From contig NZ_CAMLFY010000014.1 in NCBI RefSeq assembly GCF_946479415.1, forward strand, positions 1 through 62,692: a stretch of DNA of 62,692 bases, read 5' to 3'. A program made the position numbers and the translations under genes. This stretch comes from an uncultured Shinella sp. Lineage in GTDB: Bacteria > Pseudomonadota > Alphaproteobacteria > Rhizobiales > Rhizobiaceae. This document shows positions 51,251 to 60,592 of the stretch, in pieces. Below the pieces are notes generated by a model. The model had not been told where the DNA came from. It saw only the letters and a program-made list of their open reading frames with translations, and did not search any database. Position 1 is the stretch's first letter; each line of letters begins with the position of its first letter.

Positions 51251-53075
51251 GGGAATACCGAGTGACAGCCGCCGCAGGCTGCCTTTCGCCGGATGCCGAG
51301 GACAGCACGAGCCCCCCGTCGCTTGCCTTGGCATCCGCCTTCAGCGCCGCGATGCGGCTGCTGATCTGCCCGGCCTCGCCGATGACCTCCCCTTCCGGCA
51401 CCACCAGCACGACCGCCGAACAGCGCATCAACGGGAATTTCGTCAGCGTGCCCGCCCGGTCACGGCCGCGGATTTCGCCCGCCAGCTGGTCTTCCGGCGA
51501 ATAGAACGAACGCACTTCCCGGGCGAAATCGGCAAGCAACCGTCCGAGAATGGCCTGCACGGCCTCGACGGAACGACCGGAAATGCCGGCGAAGAAGTCA
51601 TCCCCGCCGACATGGCCGACGAAGACATCCTCGCCGACGAATTCACGGCGCAGCAGCGAGGCGAAGAGCGACAGCGCGAGATCGCCCTTGTGGAAGCCGT
51701 AGTGATCGTTGAACGGCTTGAAATTATCGAAATCGAAGTAGCACAGGCAGCGCAGCTGGTCGCCGTCGAGCGCCTTGTCCTGCAGGTAGTCGCGGATCGA
51801 TCGGTTGCCCGGCAGGCCGGTCAGCGGGTTCTGGTCCTCCGCCGTCTTCAGGCGCTTCTCGTTGATGATCTTGAGCAGCGACGAGGCCGAGAGGATGCCG
51901 GCATAGCGCAGGTTCTCCGTCAGGATCACGCATTCATTGCCCCCCATGCCGGTGAAGACGTCGAGCAGCTGTTCGGCCGGCGTATCGAGATCGGCAATCG
52001 GCGCCATCGTGACGAAGTGCGACAGGCTCCTCTGGTAGAGCTTGTTCTTCAGAAGGTCGCGGCCGAAGGGGTGATAGCTCAACTCCTTCACGTGATATTC
52101 GTGCAGGATGCCGCGCGGCTCGTCATTGGCGTTCAGCACCGGAAAGAAAGTGCGTTTAGGATCGCGCCGGAAGAATTCGAAGACCGATTCCAGGCTCTCG
52201 TTTTCCCGGAGCACCGCGACCTGTTCGATCTCGCGGCGGATGAGGATACTATCCAGCGTGCGCGAGGAGCGGCGCGTGCCGCCGGCCCGCGCCACCTGCG
52301 CATAGACGGGGCTCAGCGCCGAAAAGTCGGTGACGGGGCGTGAGACGAACCAGCCCTGCACGAGATCGCAGCCCGCCTCGCGGCAGGCGATGAATTCGGC
52401 CTCGCTCTCCACGCCTTCCGCAATGACGCGAATGCCGAGAACATGGGCGGCGTTGACGGTGTTGCGCACGAGATGGCGTTTTCGCGCATCCGCTTCCATG
52501 CCGGAAATGAAGTGGCGGTCGATCTTGAGATAATCGACCGGGTGATCGCAGAGCAGCTTCAGGCCATTGTGCCCGACGCCGAAATCGTCGATGGCGAGCT
52601 TGAAGCCGGCAAGCCGCAGCTTGCGCACCAGCATGGCGAAATCCGGCAGCTGATCATTGTTGAAGCGCTCGGAAATCTCGAAGCAGATCGAGGAGGCCGG
52701 AATGCCGGCGCGGCCAAGATGGCCGGCCAGGCGCTCGACGAGATCGGAACCCTCAGCCACCAGCCGGGAATCGAGATTGATGAACAGCGTGCGCGAGCGG
52801 AAATCCGGCAGCGCCGCGAAAGCGGCGATCGCCCGGCTGTTGACCATATGCTCCAGCGCCAGAAGCTGGCCGGCCTCGTGCGCCCGGTCGAGGAGATCGA
52901 GCGGCGAGCGGAAACCCAGCCGATCGAAGCCGCGCATCAGCGACTCGTAGCCGAAGACCGCACCGGTGGCGGCCTCGACGATCGGCTGGAAGGCCGTTTC
53001 GATGACCAGCTTGGCGAGCGTGACGATCTCGCCATCGCCGAAGCGACGAAGGGCGAGCAGTTCGGCGGCGGACAT
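51228..53075 (-). CDS. EAL-CBS-GGDEF protein
   Basis: A 615-residue cytosolic protein. EAL: FGYESLMRG (ESL replacing EAL), FINLDSRL, CFEISERF, IDDFGVGHNGL, YLKIDRHF, IAEGVESEAEF and QGWFVSRP, so catalytic residues are largely kept. A CBS-like region follows (~280-400). The GGDEF motif is GGDDF (VGHVGGDDFFAGI) in place of GG[DE]EF, so cyclase activity is doubtful. It may be a phosphodiesterase regulated by CBS and a GTP-binding GGDEF. Its last few codons lie in a repeat arm. ATG 53075 follows GGAG. Confidence 0.85.
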   Translation of the reverse strand: MSAAELLALRRFGDGEIVTLAKLVIETAFQPIVEAATGAVFGYESLMRGFDRLGFRSPLDLLDRAHEAGQLLALEHMVNSRAIAAFAALPDFRSRTLFINLDSRLVAEGSDLVERLAGHLGRAGIPASSICFEISERFNNDQLPDFAMLVRKLRLAGFKLAIDDFGVGHNGLKLLCDHPVDYLKIDRHFISGMEADARKRHLVRNTVNAAHVLGIRVIAEGVESEAEFIACREAGCDLVQGWFVSRPVTDFSALSPVYAQVARAGGTRRSSRTLDSILIRREIEQVAVLRENESLESVFEFFRRDPKRTFFPVLNANDEPRGILHEYHVKELSYHPFGRDLLKNKLYQRSLSHFVTMAPIADLDTPAEQLLDVFTGMGGNECVILTENLRYAGILSASSLLKIINEKRLKTAEDQNPLTGLPGNRSIRDYLQDKALDGDQLRCLCYFDFDNFKPFNDHYGFHKGDLALSLFASLLRREFVGEDVFVGHVGGDDFFAGISGRSVEAVQAILGRLLADFAREVRSFYSPEDQLAGEIRGRDRAGTLTKFPLMRCSAVVLVVPEGEVIGEAGQISSRIAALKADAKASDGGLVLSSASGERQPAAAVTRYSQSIAGEL

Positions 53076-53197
53076 GGGGTGCTCCGGGGCTTTTACGATG
53101 CCGCGAAGTCTCTCTTCCGATCCCTGAAAAATCCGTTTCTTTAGTGTGACAATTCGATGAAACTTCAACGACTACAAAGGGTTGAAAAAGAAACCTC

Positions 53198-53635
53198 TCA
53201 TATGGGCAAGGCCAGCAGCAGCGCGCCGCCGCCAATCATCGCAACCGCGATCCAGTGCGTGGTGGAAAGCTGCTCGCCGAGGAAGAGCACGGCGAAGACG
53301 GCGACGAGCACGACGGAGAGCTTGTCGACAGGCGCGACCTGCGCGGCCTTGCCGATCTGCAAGGCGCGGAAATAGCAGAGCCAGGAGGCGCCGGTCGCCA
53401 GTCCCGAGAGAATGAGGAAGATCCAGCTCTTCACCGGCACCGTGCCGGGCGCCTGCCAGTTGCCGGCGAGCGTCAGCATGAAGGCGATGGCCAGCAGGAT
53501 GACGACGGTGCGCACGAAGGTGGCGAAGTCGGAATTGACCTCCGATATGCCGATCTTGGCGAAGATCGCCGTCAGGGCGGCGAAGATTGCCGAGCCGAGC
53601 GCCCAGACCTGCCAGGAGGTCAGAAACGCCTTCAC
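53198..53635 (-). CDS. EamA-type single-domain permease
   Basis: A 145-residue protein with five hydrophobic segments (WALGSAIFAALTAIFAKIGI, TFVRTVVILLAIAFMLTLAG, WIFLILSGLATGASWLCYFRALQ, DKLSVVLVAVFAVLFLGE, HWIAVAMIGGGALLLALPI), a single EamA half-domain (DMT superfamily). The start is GTG 53635, overlapping the crcB stop (GTGA) with AGGAGG upstream. Likely a dimeric transporter of unknown substrate. Confidence 0.82.
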   Translation of the reverse strand: MKAFLTSWQVWALGSAIFAALTAIFAKIGISEVNSDFATFVRTVVILLAIAFMLTLAGNWQAPGTVPVKSWIFLILSGLATGASWLCYFRALQIGKAAQVAPVDKLSVVLVAVFAVLFLGEQLSTTHWIAVAMIGGGALLLALPI

Positions 53636-54021
53636 ACTGCACCTCCTGCGAGCATGACCCGCGTCAGCGCAAGTCCGGCGGCGACCGCCAGCAGCGAAAC
53701 AAAAACCGACGCGCCGACATAAAGTGCGGCCAGCCCCATCTCGCCACGCTCCCAGAGCAGGGCCGCATCGAGCGAAAAGGCCGAGAAGGTGGTGAAGCCG
53801 CCGAGGATGCCGGTGGTCAAAAACAGCCGCGCCTCCTGCGGCAGGCTGACCTTGAAGGCGAAGGCGCCGGCGATCAGTCCCATCAGCAGGCAGCCGAGCA
53901 CGTTGATGATCAGGGTGCCCATGGGGAAATGCGTGCCGAACAGCTTTGCCGCCAGCACATTCACCCCATGCCGGCCGGCCCCGCCGATGCCCGCACCCAA
54001 AAAGACGATCAGATAGTTCAT
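53632..54021 (-). CDS. crcB: Fluoride ion channel CrcB/FluC
   Basis: A 129-residue protein with four membrane segments: MNYLIVFLGAGIGGAGRHGVNVL, GTLIINVLGCLLMGLIAGAF, FLTTGILGGFTTFSAFSLDAALL and ALYVGASVFVSLLAVAAGLAL. The GILGGFTTFSAFSLD signature belongs to the CrcB/FluC fluoride exporter family, which pumps out fluoride as dual-topology dimers. ATG 54021 follows AGGGC. No obvious fluoride riboswitch was seen upstream. Confidence 0.92.
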   Translation of the reverse strand: MNYLIVFLGAGIGGAGRHGVNVLAAKLFGTHFPMGTLIINVLGCLLMGLIAGAFAFKVSLPQEARLFLTTGILGGFTTFSAFSLDAALLWERGEMGLAALYVGASVFVSLLAVAAGLALTRVMLAGGAV

Positions 54022-54070
54022 TTCGATGGCCCTCATATTCCGCCAGGCTACGGGAATCCCGCACGTCCGC

Positions 54071-54099
54071 TTGCCGTATCTACGGAATTTCCGTATGAT
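54071..54099 (+). promoter_or_regulatory. TA promoter with 15-nt dyad operator
   Basis: TTGCCG, 17 nt, TATGAT. The perfect dyad TACGGAA-T-TTCCGTA (54081-54095) lies over the spacer and the start of the -10. The next gene's ATG begins 5 nt after the -10. Confidence 0.6.
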
Positions 54100-54104
54100 T
54101 CCTT

Positions 54105-54290
54105 ATGACAAACAGGTTCGATCCCGCAAAGGACGGCGTCAACCGGGAGAAGCACGGGCTATCTCTTGGCTTTGGCGATGACCTCTTCGAGGACAAAAAT
54201 CACCTGATCCTTCGGGACGATCTGCCCCGCTTCATTTCGGTGAGAAGGAGCAACAAGAGTGAAGAAAGAGCCTATCATTCTGCCTTCTGA
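54105..54290 (+). CDS. Shortened BrnT-like toxin (61 aa)
   Basis: A 61-residue frame with the N-terminal BrnT signature (FDPAKDGVNREKHGLSLGFGDDLFED) joined to the typical C-terminal block (RFISVRRSNKSEERAYH). Full BrnT toxins are about 90 residues; about 25-30 residues of the middle appear to be missing, in frame, so the toxin fold is probably broken. ATG 54105 stands 5 nt after a -10 box. It overlaps the antitoxin gene by 32 bp. The alternative is a genuine short family member. Confidence 0.55.
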   Translation: MTNRFDPAKDGVNREKHGLSLGFGDDLFEDKNHLILRDDLPRFISVRRSNKSEERAYHSAF

Positions 54291-54537
54291 TGCGGCGGAT
54301 CCCGAAGACTTCGACGTGACGGCCGAGGCCATGGACCGCGGTCAGCGCGCCCGACTGATCCGCAGGACCAGAACCACGCTTGGCCTATCGCAGACCGAAT
54401 TCGCGGATCGTTTCCGTGTGCCGGTCGGCACTTTACGCGATTGGGAACAGGCCCGCGCAACCGCCCCGGATTTTGCCGTCGCCTATGTGCGGGTGATCGG
54501 GCAGCACCCTGACCTCGTGGCAAAGGCGGTCGCATAG
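54259..54537 (+). CDS. Xre-type antitoxin partner of BrnT-like gene
   Basis: A 92-residue protein with a helix-turn-helix (RTRTTLGLSQTEFADRFRVPVGTLRDWEQARATAP). N-terminal KKEPIILPSDAADPEDFDVTAEAMDRGQRA resembles BrnA/HTH antitoxins. GTG start with AAGGAG 8 nt upstream. It should repress the promoter at 54071-54099. Its stop is 12 bp from the convergent thiolase stop. Confidence 0.75.
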   Translation: MKKEPIILPSDAADPEDFDVTAEAMDRGQRARLIRRTRTTLGLSQTEFADRFRVPVGTLRDWEQARATAPDFAVAYVRVIGQHPDLVAKAVA

Positions 54538-54549
54538 GTCGCCCTCGTC

Positions 54550-55716
54550 TCAATGCTTCCGTTCAAGGATGGAGACATAGTTCGCGACGGCGGCGCCGCC
54601 CATGTTGAACAGGCCGCCGAGCGTGGCGCCCGGCACCTGGATGCCACCCGCCTCGCCGGCAAGCTGCATGGCCGTCAGGACATGCATGGAGACCCCCGTC
54701 GCACCGATCGGGTGGCCCTTGGATTTCAGCCCGCCGGAGGGATTGATGGGCAGGCGGCCATTCCTTGCCGTTTCGCCCGAGAGGGCTAGCTTGCCGCCCT
54801 CACCCGGCTTAGCCAGGCCCATCGCCTCGTATTCGATGAGCTCGGCAATGGTGAAGCAGTCATGGGTCTCGACGAAGGAGAGATCGCCGAGCGTGGCCCC
54901 GGCCTGCGCCAGCGCCTGCCGCCAGGCTTCCCCGCAGCCATCGAATGTCAGGATGTCGCGCTTCGACATCGGCAGGAAATCCTGCACATGCGCGGCCGCG
55001 CGGAAGCCGATGGCCCGCGGCGCGCTGGCGACGGCATCCGCGGAGGCGAGCACAAGCGCGGCGGCGCCGTCGGAGACCAGCGAGCAATCGGTGCGCTTCA
55101 GCGGGCCGGCGACGAAGGGGTTCTTCTCGCTTTCGGTGCGGCAGAACTCGAAGCCGAGGTCCTTCTGCATCTGGGCATACGGATTGGCGACGCCGTTTTT
55201 ATGGTTCTTGGCGGCGATGGCGGCAAGCGCATCGGACTGGTCGCCATGGCGCTGGAAATAGGCCGAGGCGATGCGGCCGAAGACACCGGCAAAACCGGCC
55301 GGCGTGTCGCCGTCTTCCGGCAGATAGGAGGCCTTGAGCAGGTTCGCGCCGATTTCGGCGGCCGGCGTTTTCGTCATCTGCTCGACGCCGACGACCAGCA
55401 CATGGCGGGCGGCACCGGCGCGGATGGCGCGGATGCCCTGATGCACGGCGGCCGAGCCCGTGGCGCAGGCATTTTCCACCCGCGTCGCCGGCTTGAAGCG
55501 CAGGGCGTCATCGGCCTGCAAGACAAGGCTTGCGGTAAAATCCTGCGGCGAGAAGCCGGCATTGAAATGCCCAAGCACGATCTCGTCGATATCCCCGGCC
55601 GACAGCCCCGCATGGGCAATCGCCTCGCGCGCGGCCGTCACGATCAGGCTCTCGACCGTCTCGCCTTCAAGCTTGCCGAACCGCGTATGCGCCCAGCCGA
55701 TGATCGAAACGTCCAT
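54550..55716 (-). CDS. Thiolase (SCP-x type acetyl-CoA acetyltransferase-like)
   Basis: A 388-residue thiolase. Active-site Cys84 in ENACATGSAAVHQG; C-terminal His in GGLKSKGHPIGATG (GHPxGATG); and the Cys/His pair region NMGGAAVANYV. The DVSIIGWAHTRFGKLEGETVESLI start and QDFLPMSKRD motif are those of the SCP-x/TIGR01930-unrelated thiolase subgroup often used in acyl-CoA cleavage of unusual chains. ATG 55716 has aggatt upstream. Confidence 0.85.
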   Translation of the reverse strand: MDVSIIGWAHTRFGKLEGETVESLIVTAAREAIAHAGLSAGDIDEIVLGHFNAGFSPQDFTASLVLQADDALRFKPATRVENACATGSAAVHQGIRAIRAGAARHVLVVGVEQMTKTPAAEIGANLLKASYLPEDGDTPAGFAGVFGRIASAYFQRHGDQSDALAAIAAKNHKNGVANPYAQMQKDLGFEFCRTESEKNPFVAGPLKRTDCSLVSDGAAALVLASADAVASAPRAIGFRAAAHVQDFLPMSKRDILTFDGCGEAWRQALAQAGATLGDLSFVETHDCFTIAELIEYEAMGLAKPGEGGKLALSGETARNGRLPINPSGGLKSKGHPIGATGVSMHVLTAMQLAGEAGGIQVPGATLGGLFNMGGAAVANYVSILERKH

Positions 55717-55808
55717 AAGGAATCCTCCCGCCGGCATGATGGGCCGATGACGGCAGGAGGTAAAGGGCGGGAGTGGATGGCGCGCGGCAGATGATATAGG
55801 ATGATGCC

Positions 55809-56105
55809 ATGAACAGGATCGATGCCGTCAGGAAGCTTCAGCAGCACGCCGATGCCGTAAAGGGCATGGGCGCAATTGCGCTTTATCTGTTCGGTTCGAC
55901 GGCACGCGATGAAGCGGGAGCGTCGAGTGACCTCGACCTTTTTATCGACTATGACCCGTCGAAACGGTTCTCACTGATCGACCTCGTCGGCATCAAACAA
56001 TTCCTGGAAGAGAACCTGTCCGTCGCGGTGGATGTCACCACCCGCAACAGTCTTCACCCCTTGCTGCGCCACGACATCGAACAATCCGCGGTTCGCGTTT
56101 TCTGA
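55809..56105 (+). CDS. mntA: MntA-type nucleotidyltransferase antitoxin
   Basis: A 98-residue minimal nucleotidyltransferase: ALYLFGSTARDEAGASSDLDLFIDYDPSKRFSLIDLVG, with GSx(10)DxD motif. It AMPylates and so inactivates the HepT toxin. It is followed with a 1-nt overlap by hepT. ATG 55809 follows aggatg. Confidence 0.85.
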   Translation: MNRIDAVRKLQQHADAVKGMGAIALYLFGSTARDEAGASSDLDLFIDYDPSKRFSLIDLVGIKQFLEENLSVAVDVTTRNSLHPLLRHDIEQSAVRVF

Positions 56106-56455
56106 TGGCCCAGCGTCGCGTGGCGCCGGTTCTGGCCGAAATCCTGGATGCCATAGACGGCATCGAGCGCCACACCACCGGCAAATCCCTCGATGATTTC
56201 AAACGGGACTGGCTTCTACGCCTCGCAATCCAGCGTGCCCTGGAGATTATCTCGGAGGCAAGCCGGCATATTCCCGACGACCTGTTGCTGCCAGCATCAG
56301 ACGTGCCGTGGAAACAGATACGCGGCATCGGCAATATCCTGCGTCACGAATATCACCGGATTGCGGACGATGTGATCTGGGCTGTCATCACCGACCATAT
56401 CGCACCTCTGAAGGCTGCGGTCGAAGCCATCAAACGTTCTCTCCCGCGCGAATAG
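56105..56455 (+). CDS. hepT: HepT-like HEPN toxin (DUF86)
   Basis: A 116-residue HEPN protein: VAPVLAEILDAIDGIERHTTGKSLDDFKRDWLLRLAIQRALEIISEASRHIPDDL, then IRGIGNILRHEYHRIADDVIWAVI. The HepT motif is usually RxxxxH-x-Y (e.g. RNRLIHGY); here the first Arg is replaced by Gly (GNILRHEY), leaving LRHEY. It is an RNase toxin neutralised by MntA; activity may be altered. No other change is seen. Confidence 0.85.
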   Translation: MAQRRVAPVLAEILDAIDGIERHTTGKSLDDFKRDWLLRLAIQRALEIISEASRHIPDDLLLPASDVPWKQIRGIGNILRHEYHRIADDVIWAVITDHIAPLKAAVEAIKRSLPRE

Positions 56456-56500
56456 CTTTCCTCGGCAGAGGCCTCACCAAGACGCCAAAGATTTTTATTG

Positions 56501-56514
56501 ATTGATCGATCAAT
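56501..56514. promoter_or_regulatory. BetI operator candidate
   Basis: Perfect palindrome attgatcgatcaat upstream of betI, 35 bp before its ATG, in an AT-rich promoter. It is the likely autoregulatory BetI box relieved by choline. Confidence 0.65.
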
Positions 56515-56548
56515 TAAAAATACGCTTGATAAAAATCAGGGGAATGAC

Positions 56549-57184
56549 ATGCCGAAGGTTGGGATGGAGCCGGTGCGCCGCAAGGCGCTGGTGGACGCGA
56601 CGCTGAGGGCGGTCGGCGATCATGGCTCGCTGACCGTGACCATGTCGGAGATCGCCCGCCATGCCGGCGTGTCACCGGCGCTGGCGCATCACTATTTCGG
56701 CTCCAAGGAACAGCTCGTCATCGAGACGATCCGCAGCCTGTTGCGCCAGTTGCGGGTGGATGCGGTCGCGGCGCTCCGGGAGGCGACAACGCCGCGGGAG
56801 CGGCTTTCGGCGGTTATCCGCGTCAATTTCCAGGCGCATCAGTTCGCGCCCGAAACGGTGGCAGCCTGGCTTGCCTTCTATTCCGAGGCGCAACGCTCCG
56901 AGGCGGTGCGGCGGCTGCTCGTCGTCTATGCGCGGCGGCTGAATTCCAGCTTGGTCTCCAGCCTCAAGCAGCTCTGCCCGGCCGAGGACGCAGCGCAAAT
57001 CGCCGATGGCGCCGCCGCGATGATCGACGGGCTCTATCTGCGGCAAGGGCTGCGTTCGGCGCCGGTGAGCATCGCCACCTCGATCGCGCTGACCGAAAGC
57101 TACGTGGATGCGCAGCTTGCCGCTGTCGCGGGTGCTGCTTTACCCGACGCGGGCCGGCGAGTGCCTGTCACAGAGAAACGCTAA
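56549..57184 (+). CDS. betI: Choline-responsive TetR repressor BetI
   Basis: A 211-residue TetR repressor. N-terminal: PKVGMEPVRRKALVDATLRAVGDHGSLTVTMSEIARHAGVSPALAHHYFGSKEQLVIETIRSLLRQL is BetI-specific, followed by the ligand domain with FYSEAQRSEAVRRLLVVYARRLNSSLVSSLK. It represses the bet operon until choline is bound. ATG 56549 has cagggga upstream. It is the first gene of betICB. Confidence 0.92.
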   Translation: MPKVGMEPVRRKALVDATLRAVGDHGSLTVTMSEIARHAGVSPALAHHYFGSKEQLVIETIRSLLRQLRVDAVAALREATTPRERLSAVIRVNFQAHQFAPETVAAWLAFYSEAQRSEAVRRLLVVYARRLNSSLVSSLKQLCPAEDAAQIADGAAAMIDGLYLRQGLRSAPVSIATSIALTESYVDAQLAAVAGAALPDAGRRVPVTEKR

Positions 57185-57215
57185 ATCTGATTTTTCATTT
57201 TCCAAGGACCTGTCC

Positions 57216-58745
57216 GTGACCGCCAGCAAGCCGAATATCCTGATCATCATGGTCGACCAGCTCAACGGGACGTTTTTCCCGGATGGGCCGGCGGACTGGC
57301 TGCATGCGCCGCATATGAAGGCGCTCGCCGCCCGCTCGGCGCGCTTCCGCAACAACTACACGTCCTCGCCGCTCTGCGCGCCGGCTCGCGCCTCCTTCAT
57401 GGCCGGCCAGCTGCCGAGCCGCACGCGGGTCTATGACAATGCGGCGGAATATATCTCCTCCATCCCGACCTTCGCGCATCACCTGCGCCGCGCCGGTTAT
57501 TACACAGCGCTGTCGGGCAAGATGCATTTCGTCGGGCCGGACCAGCTGCATGGCTTCGAGGAGCGGCTGACCACCGATATCTACCCGGCCGATTTCGGCT
57601 GGACGCCGGATTATCGCAAGCCGGGCGAGCGCATCGACTGGTGGTATCATAATATGGGATCGGTGACGGGCGCGGGTGTCGCCGAGATCACCAACCAGAT
57701 GGAATATGACGACGAGGTCGCCTTCCTCGCCAACCAGAAGCTCTACCAGCTCTCGCGCGAAAACGACGACGAATACCGCCGCCCCTGGTGCGTCACCGTC
57801 TCCTTCACCCATCCGCACGATCCCTATGTCGCGCGCAAGAAGTTCTGGGACCTCTACGAGGATTGCGAGCATCTTCTGCCCGACGTCGGCATGCTGGACG
57901 AGCAGGATCCGCATTCCGCGCGCATCCTGCATTCCTGCGACTATGCGAAATTCGCCATCAGCGGGGAGGATGTGCGCCGCTCGCGCCAGGCCTATTTCGC
58001 CAATATCTCCTATCTCGACGAGAAGGTCGGCGAGCTTGTCGATACACTGACGCGTACGCGCATGCTCGACAACACGCTGATCTTCTTCTGCTCCGACCAT
58101 GGCGACATGCTCGGCGAGCGCGGCCTGTGGTTCAAGATGAACTTCTTCGAGGGATCCGCCCGCGTGCCGCTGATGATATCAGGCCCCGGCGTGACGCCCG
58201 GCCTGCACCTTGCCCCCTCCTCCAATCTCGACGTGACGCCGACGCTCTGCGATCTCGCCGGCATTTCCATGGACGAGGTGATGCCCTGGACGGATGGCGA
58301 GAGCCTCGCGCCGATCATCAACGGTGCGGAGCGCATCTCGCCCGTGCTGATGGAATATGCGGCGGAAGCCTCCTATGCGCCGCTCGTCGGCATCCGCGAG
58401 GGCAAGTGGAAATACATTCACTGCGAACTCGACCCCGAGCAGCTTTACGACCTCGAGGCCGATCCGCACGAACTCAACAACCTTGCCGCTTCGGAAGACA
58501 CGGTCATCCAGGCGACACTCACGGCCTTTAGGCAGATGCGCGAGGCGCGCTGGGACATGGCAGAATTCGACGCCGCCGTACGTGAAAGCCAGGCGCGGCG
58601 CTGGGTGGTCTACGAGGCGCTGCGCAACGGCGCCTATTACCCCTGGGATCACCAGCCGCTGCAAAAGGCATCCGAACGCTACATGCGCAACCACATGAAC
58701 CTCGACAATCTCGAGGAATCCAAACGCTATCCGCGGGGAGAATAA
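57216..58745 (+). CDS. betC: Choline sulfatase BetC
   Basis: A 509-residue sulfatase with the C-x-P-x-R maturation motif ([16 protein letters not shown]; Cys54 becomes formylglycine), metal-binding Asp in IIMVDQLNG, and [12 protein letters not shown]. The C-terminal [38 protein letters not shown] is specific to choline sulfatase. It cleaves choline-O-sulfate to choline and sulfate. GTG 57216 has AAGGA 7 nt upstream; the gap to betI is 31 bp, to betB 1 nt. Confidence 0.92.
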   Translation: MTASKPNILIIMVDQLNGTFFPDGPADWLHAPHMKALAARSARFRNNYTSSPLCAPARASFMAGQLPSRTRVYDNAAEYISSIPTFAHHLRRAGYYTALSGKMHFVGPDQLHGFEERLTTDIYPADFGWTPDYRKPGERIDWWYHNMGSVTGAGVAEITNQMEYDDEVAFLANQKLYQLSRENDDEYRRPWCVTVSFTHPHDPYVARKKFWDLYEDCEHLLPDVGMLDEQDPHSARILHSCDYAKFAISGEDVRRSRQAYFANISYLDEKVGELVDTLTRTRMLDNTLIFFCSDHGDMLGERGLWFKMNFFEGSARVPLMISGPGVTPGLHLAPSSNLDVTPTLCDLAGISMDEVMPWTDGESLAPIINGAERISPVLMEYAAEASYAPLVGIREGKWKYIHCELDPEQLYDLEADPHELNNLAASEDTVIQATLTAFRQMREARWDMAEFDAAVRESQARRWVVYEALRNGAYYPWDHQPLQKASERYMRNHMNLDNLEESKRYPRGE

Positions 58746-58746
58746 G

Positions 58747-60210
58747 ATGAGAGCCCAACCCAAAGCCTCCCATTTCATCGACGGCGAGTATGTCGAAGAT
58801 ACAGCCGGCACGCCCTTCGAGAGCCTCTACCCTGCCACCGGCGAGGTGATCGCCAAGCTCCATGCGGCAACGCCCGCCATCGTCGAAAAGGCGATCGCGT
58901 CCGCCCAGCACGCCCAGAAGGAATGGGCCGCGATGAGCCCGACGGCGCGCGGCCGTATCCTCAAGCGCGCCGCCGAGATCATGCGCGAGAGGAACCGCGA
59001 GCTTTCCGAACTCGAAACGCTCGATACTGGCAAGCCGATCCAGGAAACCATCATCGCCGACCCGACCTCGGGCGCCGACGCCTTCGAATTCTTCGGCGGC
59101 ATCGCTGCCGCCGGCCTCAACGGCGATTATATCCCGCTCGGCCAGGATTTCGCCTTCACCAAGCGCGTGCCGCTCGGCGTGTGCGTCGGCATCGGCGCGT
59201 GGAACTATCCGCAGCAGATCGCCTGCTGGAAGGGCGCGCCGGCACTGGTCTGTGGCAATGCCATGGTCTTCAAGCCTTCGGAAAACACGCCGCTCGGCGC
59301 GCTGAAGATCGCGGAAATCCTGATCGAAGCCGGCCTGCCGAAGGGCCTTTACAACGTGATCCAGGGCGACCGCTCGACCGGGCCGCTGCTCGTCAACCAC
59401 AAGGACGTCGCCAAGGTCTCGCTGACCGGCTCCGTGCCGACGGGCAAGAAGGTCGCCGGCGCTGCGGCGTCCGACCTCAAGCATGTCACGATGGAACTCG
59501 GCGGCAAGTCGCCGCTCATCGTCTTCGATGACGCCGACCTCGAAAGCGCCATCGGCGGCGCGATGCTCGGCAATTTCTATTCGACCGGCCAGGTCTGCTC
59601 CAACGGCACCCGCGTCTTCGTGCAGAAGGGCATCAAGCAGAAATTCCTGTCTCGCCTGAAGGAGCGCACGGAAAAGATCCTGATCGGCGATCCGCTGGAT
59701 GAGGCCACGCAGCTTGGCCCGATGGTGTCCAAGGCGCAGCGCGACAAGGTCATGGACTATATCGAGAAGGGCAAGGCCGAGGGCGCGACGTTGCTGACCG
59801 GCGGCGGCATTCCGAACGCCGTTTCGGCCGAGGGATATTACATCCAGCCGACCGTTTTCGCCGACGTCACCGACGACATGACGATCGCGCGGGAAGAGAT
59901 TTTCGGCCCGGTCATGTGCGTGCTCGATTTCGATCATGAGGACGAGGTCATCGAACGCGGCAACGCGACCGAATTCGGCCTCTCCGGCGGCGTCTTCACC
60001 TCCGACATCACCCGCGCCCACCGCGTCGTCGACCAGCTCGAGGCCGGAACGCTGTGGATCAACACCTACAACCTCGCCCCGGTCGAAATCCCCTTCGGCG
60101 GCTCCAAGCAATCCGGCTTCGGCCGCGAGAATTCGCTCGCCGCGCTGGAGCACTATTCGGAGCTGAAGACGGTGTACGTGTCGATGGGCAAGGTCGAGGC
60201 GCCGTATTGA
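58747..60210 (+). CDS. betB: Betaine aldehyde dehydrogenase BetB
   Basis: A 487-residue NAD-dependent aldehyde dehydrogenase. General-base Glu in [18 protein letters not shown] and catalytic Cys in [46 protein letters not shown] is the cofactor-binding region typical of BetB. It oxidises betaine aldehyde to glycine betaine, an osmoprotectant. The ATG begins 1 nt after the betC stop, so the genes are coupled. Its stop is 10 bp from the convergent antitoxin stop. Confidence 0.94.
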   Translation: MRAQPKASHFIDGEYVEDTAGTPFESLYPATGEVIAKLHAATPAIVEKAIASAQHAQKEWAAMSPTARGRILKRAAEIMRERNRELSELETLDTGKPIQETIIADPTSGADAFEFFGGIAAAGLNGDYIPLGQDFAFTKRVPLGVCVGIGAWNYPQQIACWKGAPALVCGNAMVFKPSENTPLGALKIAEILIEAGLPKGLYNVIQGDRSTGPLLVNHKDVAKVSLTGSVPTGKKVAGAAASDLKHVTMELGGKSPLIVFDDADLESAIGGAMLGNFYSTGQVCSNGTRVFVQKGIKQKFLSRLKERTEKILIGDPLDEATQLGPMVSKAQRDKVMDYIEKGKAEGATLLTGGGIPNAVSAEGYYIQPTVFADVTDDMTIAREEIFGPVMCVLDFDHEDEVIERGNATEFGLSGGVFTSDITRAHRVVDQLEAGTLWINTYNLAPVEIPFGGSKQSGFGRENSLAALEHYSELKTVYVSMGKVEAPY

Positions 60211-60220
60211 GATGGGCGCC

Positions 60221-60586
60221 TCAGTCGTCCTTCATGTTGACGAAAAGGTCTTCGAGGTCGATGCGAAGCACCTTGCAAATGCGTCGCAGGACGTCAACGG
60301 AGCCGGTCTTCTTGCCAGCCTCTATCTCGGAAAGATAGGGCTGGGAGATGCCCGCTGCGTCGGCGAGTTCGGTTATCGTCATCTTGCGATACGTCCTGTA
60401 GAGACGGACAGGATTCTCGCCATTGGACTTGGCTTCGACAAGCTCCAGCGGCCACGTTTCCTCGCCGGCACGAACGCCGGCCATGACGGCTTCCGCGCGC
60501 AGTCCGTCGACAAGGTCTTCGTAGTCTTCCTCGCTGAGGAGCACGTAGGACTTGCCATCAATAGTCAACCTTTGGATATCGCCCAT
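60221..60586 (-). CDS. Xre-type antitoxin within the bet locus
   Basis: A 121-residue antitoxin: N-terminal YEDLVDGLRAEAVMAGVRAGEETW, C-terminal helix-turn-helix (RTYRKMTITELADAAGISQPYLSEIEAGKKTGSVDVLRRICKVLRIDLEDLF). It lies 6 nt downstream of the RelE toxin and is read on the opposite strand to the bet genes. AAGGAG precedes its ATG. It should repress the TA promoter upstream of the toxin. Confidence 0.85.
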   Translation of the reverse strand: MGDIQRLTIDGKSYVLLSEEDYEDLVDGLRAEAVMAGVRAGEETWPLELVEAKSNGENPVRLYRTYRKMTITELADAAGISQPYLSEIEAGKKTGSVDVLRRICKVLRIDLEDLFVNMKDD

Positions 60587-60592
60587 CCGGTT

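Noticed and set aside
53990..54104. Fluoride riboswitch upstream of crcB
   Set aside because: No conserved crcB-motif core could be matched in the region before the crcB start.
55790..55808. Leaderless promoter for MntA/HepT
   Set aside because: A TATAGG-like -10 is present but no -35 fits, and the ATG is 8 nt away with a plausible Shine-Dalgarno, so this module was left out of the leaderless group.
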